A stretch of DNA of 64,000 nt, taken from contig NZ_JAJSLW010000019.1 of the NCBI RefSeq assembly GCF_021729145.1, forward strand, positions 1 through 64,000, given 5' to 3'. The translations under genes and the position numbers were made by a program. The notes under the pieces were generated by a model. The model did no database searches, was not told where the DNA came from, and was given only the letters and a program-made list of their open reading frames with translations. Positions 37,361 through 45,743 of the stretch are shown here, piece by piece. Every line of letters starts with the position of its first letter. The first letter of the stretch is position 1. The stretch is from Membranihabitans maritimus. Lineage in GTDB: Bacteria > Bacteroidota > Bacteroidia > Chitinophagales > Saprospiraceae.

Positions 37361-37434
37361 ATCACCCCTCCTTCCCGAAGAGGTATCACCATCCTTTACA
37401 ACCTCTCCCGGGATCATTACCGATCCCGGTTCAA

Positions 37435-38730
37435 TCAGTCTCCATGTGGGACGATCCGGACCTGCGCCCCCGGATTATCTGCATCTGCCGGGGCCAGGAT
37501 CCGGTAATCCCCCCATTCCCGGCCTCCTTCGTGTATGTCATCCTTCCACGCCGCGATCCACCGGGTCATCTGCCGGGCTGCCTCGTAGGAATCGAACAGG
37601 AGATCCCCGGAAGTATAATCTGTGGGACCCCGTATGCGGAATGGGAAATCGGAACCCGGATACACCAGTTTCCATATAGCGGGTCTGAGATCGTTCCGAC
37701 GAATAATGAGAACGGGATTATCAAGAGTGCCCAACCCGTGATATAATTGTACATGGTCATCCGATTCGGTGCGGCTGCGATGGCCTTTTCCCACTTTCCG
37801 GTAATCTACTTCCCAGGTCAATTGGGCCGTGATGTCACGATGGATATTAGGATATATGACTATGTGTTCTTCAAAAAGCACAGCCGTACTATCCGGAGTC
37901 GGGGATTGGTTCCACCGGAAGACCCTTTCGGCGACAAGATCGGTAAATGCCAGCGTGATATCGGCGATTACATTTCCCGTAAGATCCCGCCCCACTTCCC
38001 CCTCCTGGTACAGGGAGAGTTCATTGTCGTAGATGTAGGCATTGAGGGAGATGATGCGTCGATCCATATTCACGGTTTCCGTCGTTGACTGTTGCCCGGA
38101 GAATGAAGCGGTGACTCCCATATCGTATTCATGTCCGGTGGTAGCGGTAGGGGCACTATCTACGCCTTCCACGGTATTTCCTGCAGTGTACCCGGTAGCA
38201 GCGCCGGCTTCATAGGCCAGGGACCGATGGTGTTCGATGGTGCCCAGGTCTACCTGCTCATAAGTAGTAGCCAGGCGGTTACAGCTCAATAATTGTATCG
38301 ATGAATCTATGGTCAGGGTAAGAGTCAGTCTGCTGATTCGGTCGGCAGGCCTGGGATTTTTTTCACGGACGGAGAACACCAATCGTTTTTCGAACCGGGA
38401 AAAGTCGCTCAGGCGTCCCGGAGTTCCATCATTCCGGTCCCAGCTGTAGTCGATGGCATGGAGGAGGTCGTCCGTAGGCTTGATCCGGTCCCCGAGTTCC
38501 CGGATGAGGGCAGCTTGTGCTCCGGGGGACAGGTCGAATACCGTCCTGGCCGGTTGGGTAAGGGCTATGGCAGGTTCCAGGGCATAGGCATGGGCCTCCG
38601 TGTATTTTCGTATGGTGTCGCTGTTTTCCCGGATTTCCAGGCTATGGTAGCGGCGTGTGAGCCTGCTGTTATTTACACACGCTCCAAGTAGGAAAATAGT
38701 CAATATCCCGTATATCATGTAGCCTTTCAT
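37435..38730 (-). CDS. Lipoprotein of unknown function
   Basis: The 431-residue protein has signal MKGYMIYGILTIFLLGAC with lipobox L-G-A-C. The mature protein has long stretches of alternating polar and hydrophobic residues, with a central Gly/Thr/Ala-rich region (GAATGYTAGNTVEGVDSAPT). The C-terminal part, about residues 320-431, includes NPVLIIRRNDLRPAIWKLVY. I do not recognise a family. It overlaps the upstream small gene by four bases (ATGA). Its GC content is higher than that of the flanking regions, which suggests transfer. Confidence 0.75.
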   Translation of the reverse strand: MKGYMIYGILTIFLLGACVNNSRLTRRYHSLEIRENSDTIRKYTEAHAYALEPAIALTQPARTVFDLSPGAQAALIRELGDRIKPTDDLLHAIDYSWDRNDGTPGRLSDFSRFEKRLVFSVREKNPRPADRISRLTLTLTIDSSIQLLSCNRLATTYEQVDLGTIEHHRSLAYEAGAATGYTAGNTVEGVDSAPTATTGHEYDMGVTASFSGQQSTTETVNMDRRIISLNAYIYDNELSLYQEGEVGRDLTGNVIADITLAFTDLVAERVFRWNQSPTPDSTAVLFEEHIVIYPNIHRDITAQLTWEVDYRKVGKGHRSRTESDDHVQLYHGLGTLDNPVLIIRRNDLRPAIWKLVYPGSDFPFRIRGPTDYTSGDLLFDSYEAARQMTRWIAAWKDDIHEGGREWGDYRILAPADADNPGAQVRIVPHGD

Positions 38731-39023
38731 AGTGATGAATGATTGTTGTGGTTTTTTTCCTGACGATGGCTGGCTACTAATAGTGCTACCGCCGTGTCCT
38801 TATGTAGCTGAATAATGGTGCCTGATCCCCGGACGTTGCTTCGAACCTCTGTCAACATGGTCTCTTGTAACGGATGGTCGCGGGGATGCCGCGGGAGGCT
38901 CATTTGTACGCCTGCCGTATAATATGGATTGCCGGATATAGAATCCAGGGTGTCATCCCATTGGACGGCCCTCCAGTAGGAGCGGTTCATATCCTGGTTC
39001 AGTACGGTAATAAATTGGATCAT
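38727..39023 (-). CDS. Small protein of unknown function, operon partner of the lipoprotein
   Basis: The 98-residue protein has no signal peptide or membrane segment. It begins MIQFITVLNQDMNRSYWRAV and contains GSGTIIQLHKDTAVALLVAS near its end. I do not recognise it. The four-base overlap with the lipoprotein start and the shared high GC content argue that it is a real gene and translationally coupled. Confidence 0.65.
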   Translation of the reverse strand: MIQFITVLNQDMNRSYWRAVQWDDTLDSISGNPYYTAGVQMSLPRHPRDHPLQETMLTEVRSNVRGSGTIIQLHKDTAVALLVASHRQEKNHNNHSSL

Positions 39024-39430
39024 GATTTACAACTTACATTCAATAAAAAAATAATCAATCTGCGCCGGGGATCTGTCCCCGATACATTCTTTTCCGGCCA
39101 GTAAGATTCCGCAGGAATAATAGTGGCCGGAAATTAATGGAATGACACTCACTGAAAATACTTCAGGGGTCATTTCCTTACAGTCTTTGTAGATGTTATT
39201 AGTTTAGTGAAAGCAGTTGTTCAAAAGTCGTGGTATGAAAGACTTCCTTACAATGTTTGATCCTAATATGGGGTAATTTTTTGTAAATTCCAAATATTAA
39301 GGAATAAAATTATGTAATTGATCCTGTTTTTCGTATTATTAAGGAGGTTGGGAGGATTTCTTGATTGTTTATTGGGGAATGCCTTTCGGTAGTATGTTCT
39401 ACGATATTTTATCTGCATTATGACTGTAAC

Positions 39431-39469
39431 ACAACCATGAAACCCTCATTGGAGGGTTTTTTTGGTTGT
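39431..39469 (+). terminator. Terminator-like nested hairpin
   Basis: Inner stem AAACCCTC-ATTG-GAGGGTTT is followed by Ts; an outer stem ACAACC/GGTTGT encloses it. It resembles an intrinsic terminator, but no gene ends just upstream, so it may belong to a small RNA or a lost gene. Confidence 0.5.
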
Positions 39470-39612
39470 ACCCGTATCCATCCCTTTCAACTCCTTTTTC
39501 TTGCTTTTTTTTTTGTGTCTTGAATACGTCGACGAATTGGTTTTAAATGTTTTTTCTTTTCTTTTCATCAACTATATTCAGTAATTGGATTTTATTTGCC
39601 ATGCTTTCCATT

Positions 39613-39648
39613 TCACCATATGACCAAAACAATTTGGTCATATGGTGA
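39613..39648. repeat. Perfect 16-bp palindrome
   Basis: TCACCATATGACCAAA-ACAA-TTTGGTCATATGGTGA. No T-run follows and no gene adjoins it. Confidence 0.75.
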
Positions 39649-40006
39649 TTTATTAGCCCTTATGAGTTTACTTTTATAAATTACGGGTAGGGAGGAAGTG
39701 GTTTGTCGAAGATTGGCGTGATGATACGGAGGAGAGGCGCCGTAATGGAAGAGAAATTATGCGCGCATTAAAGGTTTTAATTGAGTAAAATTATTACGAC
39801 CTCAATAAGGAAGACATCCTGGCTGAATAGTGGCAGTGATGCAAGGAGGTAGGTCTGAAAGGATAATATGCCTGTGTTTTAGGGGTCATAGTCTTTAGCG
39901 TCTGGACTTTGATGGGGATCAAGCGATTATGTTGAAGAATTCCGCTGGGGAACCTTATGTTGAATTTGTCCTATTTTTGGGGGAAGGCTGCGATCGGATT
40001 ATACAT

Positions 40007-40432
40007 TTATTCTTCTTTAGGGATCAATTGAGGGTTATAGACTACTTCCCAGACGTGTTTATCAGGATCTTGAAAATACCCTGCATAACCACCCCAGAAA
40101 GTGGCTGAAGCGGGTTTGATAATTTTGGCTCCTGCATTTTGTGCCAGTTCCATTACTGCGTCCACTTCTTCTTTATTCATTACATTATGTCCCAGGGTAC
40201 ATTCTACTGCTAAGGAATCCTGAATAGGAATACCCGTATCATTTGCCATACTTTTTCGTGGCCAAAGTGCTAATCTTACGCCACTTTGTAAATCAAAAAA
40301 AGCTACAGCACCATTTTCAAATTCTTCTCCAATGATCCCTTCGGTAGGGAAGCCAAGGCCATCCCGATAAAACTCCACAGACCTTTCCAGGCTGGATACG
40401 CCGAGTGTTAATACTGAAATTCTTGGTTTCAT
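40007..40432 (-). CDS. VOC family (glyoxalase-like) protein
   Basis: The 141-residue protein has the repeated beta-alpha-beta fold of vicinal oxygen chelate proteins: ISVLTLGVSSLERSVEFYRD at the start, then the second half with WGGYAGYFQDPDKHVWEVVY. It is of single-domain length and could be an enzyme or a resistance binding protein. It stands alone, upstream of a broken DoxX fragment on the same strand. Confidence 0.87.
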   Translation of the reverse strand: MKPRISVLTLGVSSLERSVEFYRDGLGFPTEGIIGEEFENGAVAFFDLQSGVRLALWPRKSMANDTGIPIQDSLAVECTLGHNVMNKEEVDAVMELAQNAGAKIIKPASATFWGGYAGYFQDPDKHVWEVVYNPQLIPKEE

Positions 40433-40519
40433 AGTTTTTTTATTCGGCTATTGATGGCAATTTTTGATTATATAATGAAGATACGGCAAGAATTCCATCT
40501 AATTAATAAAGAAAAAGTA

Positions 40520-40628
40520 AAATAATCCGGATAACCCCATGGTTTTGTCCCGGCGTTAACCTATCCGCGTGTGAACAAAAGTATTCCTAAAAAGGCATCC
40601 AGCCTCTATCAGGAAGAGGATGGAAGTT
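40520..40628 (-). pseudogene. DoxX-like gene fragment
   Basis: The minus strand reads VNAGTKPWGYPDYF after an in-frame stop, matching [13 protein letters not shown] of the DoxX-like protein at 24596. DNA blocks such as CCATGGTTTTGT (there CAATGGTTTTGT) also align. Only the first third remains. Confidence 0.55.
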
Positions 40629-40629
40629 G

Positions 40630-41181
40630 CTATCCACCAGGTGATTGGTTCAGTATTCGTTTGTAATGCAACTGTACCAATCCGGTATCATACGTTTTAG
40701 CCTTTATAAATGTAAGTTCTTGTTCAGGTCTTCCATCTTTGAAAAGTCGTATGCCATTTCCAAGTAGAATAGGGATGACAGAAATGATAAATTCATCGAT
40801 TACATCGCATTGTAAAAGTTCGTTTATGATTTCGGCTCCACCGTCACAATAGATATTCTTTCCTTTCTCTGATTTTAACTGATGTACCAGGTCGTTTACA
40901 TTCCCGGTGTAAAAAGTTGTCCTACCCACTTTTTGTTTGGAAGTTCTAGTAATGACATACACATCCCTTTTCCCATTATCATAGTAGGAATCACCGATTG
41001 CTTTTAGCACATAGTCGTACGTTTTTCTTCCGAGGATGATGACATCTATAGTATCGGTAAATTCTTTATAACCATAGTCTTCTCCTTCTTTTTCTACTAT
41101 GTTTAAAAAACTGAGATCGTCATTGGGTTTGGCTATATACCCGTCTAAGCTCGTTGCTATGAAAAGGGATAGTTTTCTCAT
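40630..41181 (-). CDS. Dihydrofolate reductase family protein
   Basis: The 183-residue protein has a RibD C-terminal/DHFR-like fold: MRKLSLFIATSLDGYIAKPN at the start, the nucleotide-binding I-I-L-G-R-K-T-Y-D near 48, and IYCDGGAEIINELLQCDVID around 108-127. Proteins of this type are probably NADPH-dependent reductases; the substrate is unknown. It is monocistronic. Confidence 0.88.
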   Translation of the reverse strand: MRKLSLFIATSLDGYIAKPNDDLSFLNIVEKEGEDYGYKEFTDTIDVIILGRKTYDYVLKAIGDSYYDNGKRDVYVITRTSKQKVGRTTFYTGNVNDLVHQLKSEKGKNIYCDGGAEIINELLQCDVIDEFIISVIPILLGNGIRLFKDGRPEQELTFIKAKTYDTGLVQLHYKRILNQSPGG

Positions 41182-41396
41182 TTGTCTGGTAATTAATTTG
41201 ATGAGGATAATAATACATCTAAATTTCCAAAAGCCATGGCATACTCCTCTCCCAATTGTATACTTACACCCGGTCTATCCTTTTTCTTGTTAAGCTTTTT
41301 AAATAAAAAAGGCCTACTTATATTCCCTGAAAAAATAAATACGCCCTGCTTCACTCCATTGTACGCTATACGTTAATTATTCAAAATGGATGTTTT
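41182..41396. other. Leader of the reductase gene
   Basis: About 215 bases without a gene. With the repeat that follows it forms the 440-bp gap before the restriction gene. Confidence 0.4.
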
Positions 41397-41576
41397 ACCT
41401 TCTCCTTAATGCATAGAGCCCCTCTATTTTTTTATATCTCCGGACTATGTGGTTTTTTCGAATAGGAGTGGATCGGGAATGGCTGAATTTTATAGGTAAT
41501 AGGGTGGGGGCAAGGAATAGAGGGTAGATTAACGGGTTTCAGCCACGTAACCTTACAGGATATAAACCAGGGGGGC
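41397..41576 (+). repeat. 180-bp interspersed repeat, copy 1
   Basis: It starts ACCTTCTCCTTAATGCATAG and ends near AACCAGGGGGG. A second copy, about 85-90% identical by eye, lies at 49949-50128 in the same orientation. Just after it, CCCGTT-AGCA-AACGGG forms a small hairpin. It has no coding capacity. Confidence 0.8.
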
Positions 41577-41623
41577 ATCCCGTTAGCAAACGGGACCGGA
41601 TTATACACATTCAAAATAAGAAG

Positions 41624-42469
41624 TTATAATCCGACTTCTTGCTTGATTTGTTGCAGGTCCGAAGACAATTCTTCTACCATGTCTTTTGTATATATTCGAT
41701 AGATATACCCTTCGTTTTGGGCACGGACGATTTTTCTAAGATCACTGATTCGATCCAGCCAGGTAATCCCATCCGTTACAAATAGGAAATACGTGTCATG
41801 ACGTTTACTTTGTATGATTTTATTGACATCTCCTATGGAGTCCGTTTGTTTACTACCTGTGGCCCCATACGCTTTTACCTCAATAACTACGGTTGGATTG
41901 TCTTTATTGGGGATGGCAAAGTCGGCTTTGGCGGGAGCACGGTCTTCTTTGCCTGTAAAATTGCAGCGTGCATCATATTGATCACCAAAATTACTCTGTA
42001 CAATATCTTCCGTAAAGTCTTCCAAAAGGCGTCCCCGGACTTGACCTTTTATGGCACTGCCCCGTCCGGATTTCAATCTTTCCGTGATGACGTCTTTCCA
42101 GGTGACCGGACGAGATATAGTCTCCCGGATGATTTCTAAAATCCGGGCTCGGGATAAACGATTTACGAAAAATCGGGGATCCCGGATGAAAAGATTTTTT
42201 CCGATACGCTCCTGATCATCGAATATATGCTGACGTAGAATGGTATTGAATTCGTCTTTGGATTTTTCCAGGAACAATCGAAAAACGGTCAGAGCTACTT
42301 GATAATCATCTTGCAGCAACCGGATCAAAAGTTCATTATCAACCTTGGAAGCGTCCCGGAGCCATCCCAACTGCTGAAGTACTTTTTCCGCAAATTCATC
42401 TTTCCATTCGGATTCCAGAACAGAAAGTTTGCTTTTGATTTCTTCGATATCCTGTAGATGTCGTTCCAT
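41624..42469 (-). CDS. DpnII-like restriction endonuclease
   Basis: The 281-residue protein has a helical N-terminal half and a C-terminal PD-(D/E)xK nuclease. The acidic residue lies in K-A-D-F-A-I-P near 190 and the E-x-K in VVIEVKAYGATGSKQTDSIG near 201-220, a phrase typical of DpnII/MboI-like nucleases. It follows an adenine methyltransferase gene by 15 bp on the same strand, so the two form a type II restriction-modification system. The recognition site cannot be read, though GATC-type is possible. Confidence 0.85.
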   Translation of the reverse strand: MERHLQDIEEIKSKLSVLESEWKDEFAEKVLQQLGWLRDASKVDNELLIRLLQDDYQVALTVFRLFLEKSKDEFNTILRQHIFDDQERIGKNLFIRDPRFFVNRLSRARILEIIRETISRPVTWKDVITERLKSGRGSAIKGQVRGRLLEDFTEDIVQSNFGDQYDARCNFTGKEDRAPAKADFAIPNKDNPTVVIEVKAYGATGSKQTDSIGDVNKIIQSKRHDTYFLFVTDGITWLDRISDLRKIVRAQNEGYIYRIYTKDMVEELSSDLQQIKQEVGL

Positions 42470-42484
42470 AGACTACCAAAGATA

Positions 42485-43546
42485 TCATTTCCCGATTATT
42501 AAATACTCTTTTACTTTGGACCGGGTTACTTTTTTGTGGTTGCCGAAGTGATACTGGTGATCCTTTTCCAGGACAAAAACCTCTTTTTTGTGTTTCCCAA
42601 GTAGGGATGTTAACTCTTTCAGGTGCGGGTATCCGTTGCTCGAATAAGAGAGCACGATAATGCTGCTGCGAAATAAATCAAACATACGATCAAATGCTTC
42701 CACAGCTTTTGACCGGTATGAAAAAGGGGTATACTTTTTCTTTATTTTGTGGACTTTGGTATCGTATAATATTTCTTCTTTCTCCCAGTATTTGGATAGG
42801 CCTTCCAGGAAATGATATCGTTTGACGTAGCAATTATCATCCGAGCGGGGGACATAGGGCGGATCGAGGTATACCAGGTCGTAAGCTTCGGGATTTTCGA
42901 TCGCGAAAATGTCCTGATTGATGGAATAATGAGTATGTCCGTTATCGAATATCAACTCGTTGAAGAGGTTAATTTGTTCTGTAAAGTGTTGCTTCATCGA
43001 AATCCTCAGGTCCCTTCTACCGTCATTATAATTTGAAAGATCTCCAGATACGGTAAATACACCCCGGGGTTGTTTTTTGACGCAGGCCCGAATCAGGCAG
43101 GTCAATGCCAAACTCTTTTTATAAGGGTTAGAGAATTCGGAAATCTGTGCATAGGTATTATCAAGAAAAAGCAGGTCTTCCGGAGTAAAAAAGATTCCTT
43201 TGAACGTCTTTTGAATAAAATCTTTTCGACCCGAATGGGGCGTTAGAAGGGATTCCATATCTTTATCATCGAGTGTGATGTGATTGTTCTCTACCGTAGC
43301 CCGGGTGAGGATGTGTGAGAAGTGTAGGAAGTCATTACTCGTGACTGATTTTCCCATAGTTTTCAGGAGGTAGGATACAGCTCCTGAACCCGAAAACCCA
43401 TCGAGTGCAGTTTCGAAGGATAGATCTTTCAGAGCATGGCTAATCCATGAAAGTAACTTATGTTTACTTCCCATATATCGAAAGCGAGGATATTGTCCTG
43501 CCCGTTCTATGGGAGGATTTTCGAATAATGTTTGTTGTACTTCCAC
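42485..43546 (-). CDS. D12-class N6-adenine DNA methyltransferase
   Basis: The 353-residue protein has the AdoMet-binding motif D-G-F-S-G-S-G-A-V-S near residue 40 and the catalytic D-P-P-Y in DLVYLDPPYVPRSDD near 224. YMGSKHKLLSWI in the N-terminus is the usual Dam/D12 opening. It methylates adenine in the target of the neighbouring nuclease. It is first in the two-gene operon, as expected for protecting the host before cutting. Confidence 0.9.
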   Translation of the reverse strand: MEVQQTLFENPPIERAGQYPRFRYMGSKHKLLSWISHALKDLSFETALDGFSGSGAVSYLLKTMGKSVTSNDFLHFSHILTRATVENNHITLDDKDMESLLTPHSGRKDFIQKTFKGIFFTPEDLLFLDNTYAQISEFSNPYKKSLALTCLIRACVKKQPRGVFTVSGDLSNYNDGRRDLRISMKQHFTEQINLFNELIFDNGHTHYSINQDIFAIENPEAYDLVYLDPPYVPRSDDNCYVKRYHFLEGLSKYWEKEEILYDTKVHKIKKKYTPFSYRSKAVEAFDRMFDLFRSSIIVLSYSSNGYPHLKELTSLLGKHKKEVFVLEKDHQYHFGNHKKVTRSKVKEYLIIGK

Positions 43547-43839
43547 GTATTAAAAGATCAATTTGATTTGTGAAATTATAACCACCTTACCCAAAGATGC
43601 ATATTTTTTACACGTATTCCAAGTTTATGAACAATAAAGGATTTCCAAGGCAAAATGTTCAGCCGATAGGTTCTTATCTTTGTTCATTCGAATTGATATT
43701 TTACCATATTTCATCTGTTGGCTAAGGTCGAACCAAAATCACTGGCATTCCGCTTGCTTTCGGGACCAAAATGGCCGGCACAATTATTATTAAGTCATTT
43801 TGCTTAACATACTATATCTTTTTCAGTCGCAAGTCCACT
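43547..43839. other. Gene-free region left of the cassette array
   Basis: About 290 bases. It contains one degenerate IS21-end-like scar (ACCAAAATGGCCGGCACA at about 43768). Confidence 0.45.
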
Positions 43840-43909
43840 CACTTTAAATTCAGCACTTTCGCCCGCATTATGCTTATACGGTGTTGTGCGTTCGTATTTC
43901 TTTTCGTAT
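43840..43909. repeat. Cassette-border palindrome S1 (right half)
   Basis: The block from TTTAAATTCAGCACTTTC to CGGTGTTGTGCGTTCGTATT is nearly identical to 48483-48548. Only the right arm with GTTGTGCG is present, so a neighbouring unit was probably lost. It directly precedes the 3' end of the next minus-strand gene. Confidence 0.65.
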
Positions 43910-43913
43910 AGAA

Positions 43914-44588
43914 TCAGTTTATTCTATGGTTGTACCCCAGCATTAAATAGTACGGAATCAAAGGAGTGGTTTTGAAGTCCTGAGTTGTTATCATGCCAAT
44001 ATTGAGTGTGATGTCCGATTTGTTGAATGAGTAGCCAGTTTGTATACCATATTGGAAATTTCCTTCTGTTGAAGGTTCATACCAACCGTCTTTTACGTCT
44101 GTGAAGATTGATTCTTTGAAGGTTTCGGAATGTTTGAAATACGTTACAATGGCATTATCAAAAACCACCTCACCTGCCACAAACCATTTCGGTTTATAAT
44201 AGCCCAATGTACCCTTTAACTCACTTCCAACGTTTTGCAATCTTACTAAGGGATTCTCATACCTTCGATGGATCCCATTCAAAGCAATACTTCCTTTCAG
44301 ATTGGGTTCATTCAAGATTAAAATCTGACCTCCGATTTTTGTTTTGAAATCATCCAAAAGCTTTTCGCCTGAAGGAGTTGAAAAATTAGTGGTTAGCACT
44401 ATAGGTACTTTAGTTTTGAGTTGGTAGGCGTATCCCAAACTATATGAAATACTGTAATCCCATCCAATACCAGCGATGATGATATGTTTTGAATCTTGCA
44501 GTGCATTCCAATTCAACGTTTGTGCAATACCTTTTGGATAAATGAAAAGTGGCAAAATAAAGGCTATAAATATTTTTATACCTTTCAT
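43914..44588 (-). CDS. Secreted or outer-membrane protein of unknown function
   Basis: The 224-residue protein has signal peptide MKGIKIFIAFILPLFIYPKG with A-Q cleavage. The mature part has repeated amphipathic strands ending with LIPYYLMLGYNHRIN, which resembles an outer-membrane beta-barrel. No family is recognised. It follows the alpha/beta hydrolase gene by 5 bp in one cassette. Confidence 0.7.
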   Translation of the reverse strand: MKGIKIFIAFILPLFIYPKGIAQTLNWNALQDSKHIIIAGIGWDYSISYSLGYAYQLKTKVPIVLTTNFSTPSGEKLLDDFKTKIGGQILILNEPNLKGSIALNGIHRRYENPLVRLQNVGSELKGTLGYYKPKWFVAGEVVFDNAIVTYFKHSETFKESIFTDVKDGWYEPSTEGNFQYGIQTGYSFNKSDITLNIGMITTQDFKTTPLIPYYLMLGYNHRIN

Positions 44589-44593
44589 TTGTT

Positions 44594-45580
44594 TTAGTTT
44601 AATGAGTTTAAATAATCAAGAACCATAGGATAGACTGAATTCCATTTGAAATATATCATTTCATGTCCGGTATCATCTATTTGAACAATATTCGAATTCG
44701 GAAAAAATGCCGCTTCTTTTTTGGCAAAGCTCAATCCATATGACTTGTTGTTTTTACCGTATAGAAAAAGGACCTTGGTTTGATATTGATTTAGATTGGT
44801 GGTAAAGTCGAACCCTTCATTTTCTGAAATATCCATAAAGGCTTGTAAAACGGTTGCTCCATTCCTCCATAAAGGAGAAGGCCCTTCAATCCCTTCGTCA
44901 TTGCCTTCTGCATAGGAGAAGCTTGAAGCTATGGCCAACTTGTAATCCAGAATTTCGTGTTCGTTTTCACGTCCTGTCAGGAATTGGTCGTAATAAAGGA
45001 CATCATTTGTTATTTCCGAAAAAAGGTTCAGTTTACGGCTTGCTTCCCCATACTCATCAAGGAGTTGTTTGTTGAACCCACCCGCTTCAGCGAATATAGC
45101 CCCATCAATCCTATCAGGATACGCATTGATGTAAGCTGCCGTAAGCATAGCTCCCCATGAATGACCAAAAAGGAACACCTTTTGAGAGGGAAATGTCCTG
45201 TAGTGTTTAATCACAGCCGTTAGGTCATCTAAGTAGAGTTGGATAGAATAGGTGTTTTTATCATGCCTTTGTGACAAGCCTGTACCACGCTGGTCATAGA
45301 ATACTATGTAATAGCCGTCATCTGCCAATTTCTTTACGTTCAGTCCGTTTTGGTAATCAGCACCTGGACCACCATGTAGAAAAATGACAAGAGAGCTTTC
45401 AGGGTTTCCGTAGGTTTCTGCATGAAGGGTTGTCCCGTTCACAGATATGGAAGGTAAACTCGGGTCTTCTACTACGGTTTTTGGCACTAAGTTTCCCGGT
45501 TCATGAATGTCCAGCTCCTTTTCGCAGGAAATGAACATGGCACAAGCCAATCCTATGGCTGTCAGAATTTTTAAGTTCAT
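44594..45580 (-). CDS. Alpha/beta hydrolase lipoprotein
   Basis: The protein has 328 residues from the ATG at 45580. The signal contains lipobox F-I-S-C. The hydrolase core has VIFLHGGPGADYQNG, the nucleophile elbow G-H-S-W-G-A near 145 and the catalytic histidine in D-D-T-G-H-E. The H-G-G-P-G and G-x-S-W-G pattern is that of proline-iminopeptidase-like hydrolases. It lies between an AraC regulator and an outer-membrane-like protein, all on the minus strand in one cassette. Confidence 0.87.
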   Translation of the reverse strand: MNLKILTAIGLACAMFISCEKELDIHEPGNLVPKTVVEDPSLPSISVNGTTLHAETYGNPESSLVIFLHGGPGADYQNGLNVKKLADDGYYIVFYDQRGTGLSQRHDKNTYSIQLYLDDLTAVIKHYRTFPSQKVFLFGHSWGAMLTAAYINAYPDRIDGAIFAEAGGFNKQLLDEYGEASRKLNLFSEITNDVLYYDQFLTGRENEHEILDYKLAIASSFSYAEGNDEGIEGPSPLWRNGATVLQAFMDISENEGFDFTTNLNQYQTKVLFLYGKNNKSYGLSFAKKEAAFFPNSNIVQIDDTGHEMIYFKWNSVYPMVLDYLNSLN

Positions 45581-45743
45581 ACTTTTCAAGTTTTACATTC
45601 GGTGCAAAAGTAAGTGTATGAAGATTGCCAATCGCCCCAAAATGAAAAGTGGAACCTGTTTATTAGTTTATATGCCCGATCTTTAACACCAATACAATCA
45701 ATCCCTTATGAAAATCGAACCTATATTTTGAGTGGTGACACCC

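Larger units (their letters stand above)
35981..37434. repeat. Non-coding tract of direct repeats and palindromes
   Basis: About 1.45 kb, GC-rich. It is built from two direct repeats (36121-36440 and 37061-37360), a hairpin pair (36648-36696) and a five-unit array of 20-base hairpins (36751-36938). Open frames of up to 336 codons cross it, but they are made of the repeats, are rich in Pro, Ser and Phe, and overlap one another, so I do not call them genes. Confidence 0.75.
39024..40006. other. Gene-free region of nearly 1 kb with two hairpins
   Basis: I see no credible gene. It contains a small hairpin (39066-39081), a terminator-like structure (39431-39469) and a perfect 16-bp palindrome (39613-39648). 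The rest is AT-rich with short broken frames. Confidence 0.45.

Noticed and set aside
36134-37679. Several overlapping plus-strand open frames, up to 336 codons
   Set aside because: They consist of the direct repeats and hairpin units, overlap in different frames, have Pro/Ser/Phe-rich composition and no recognisable domain.
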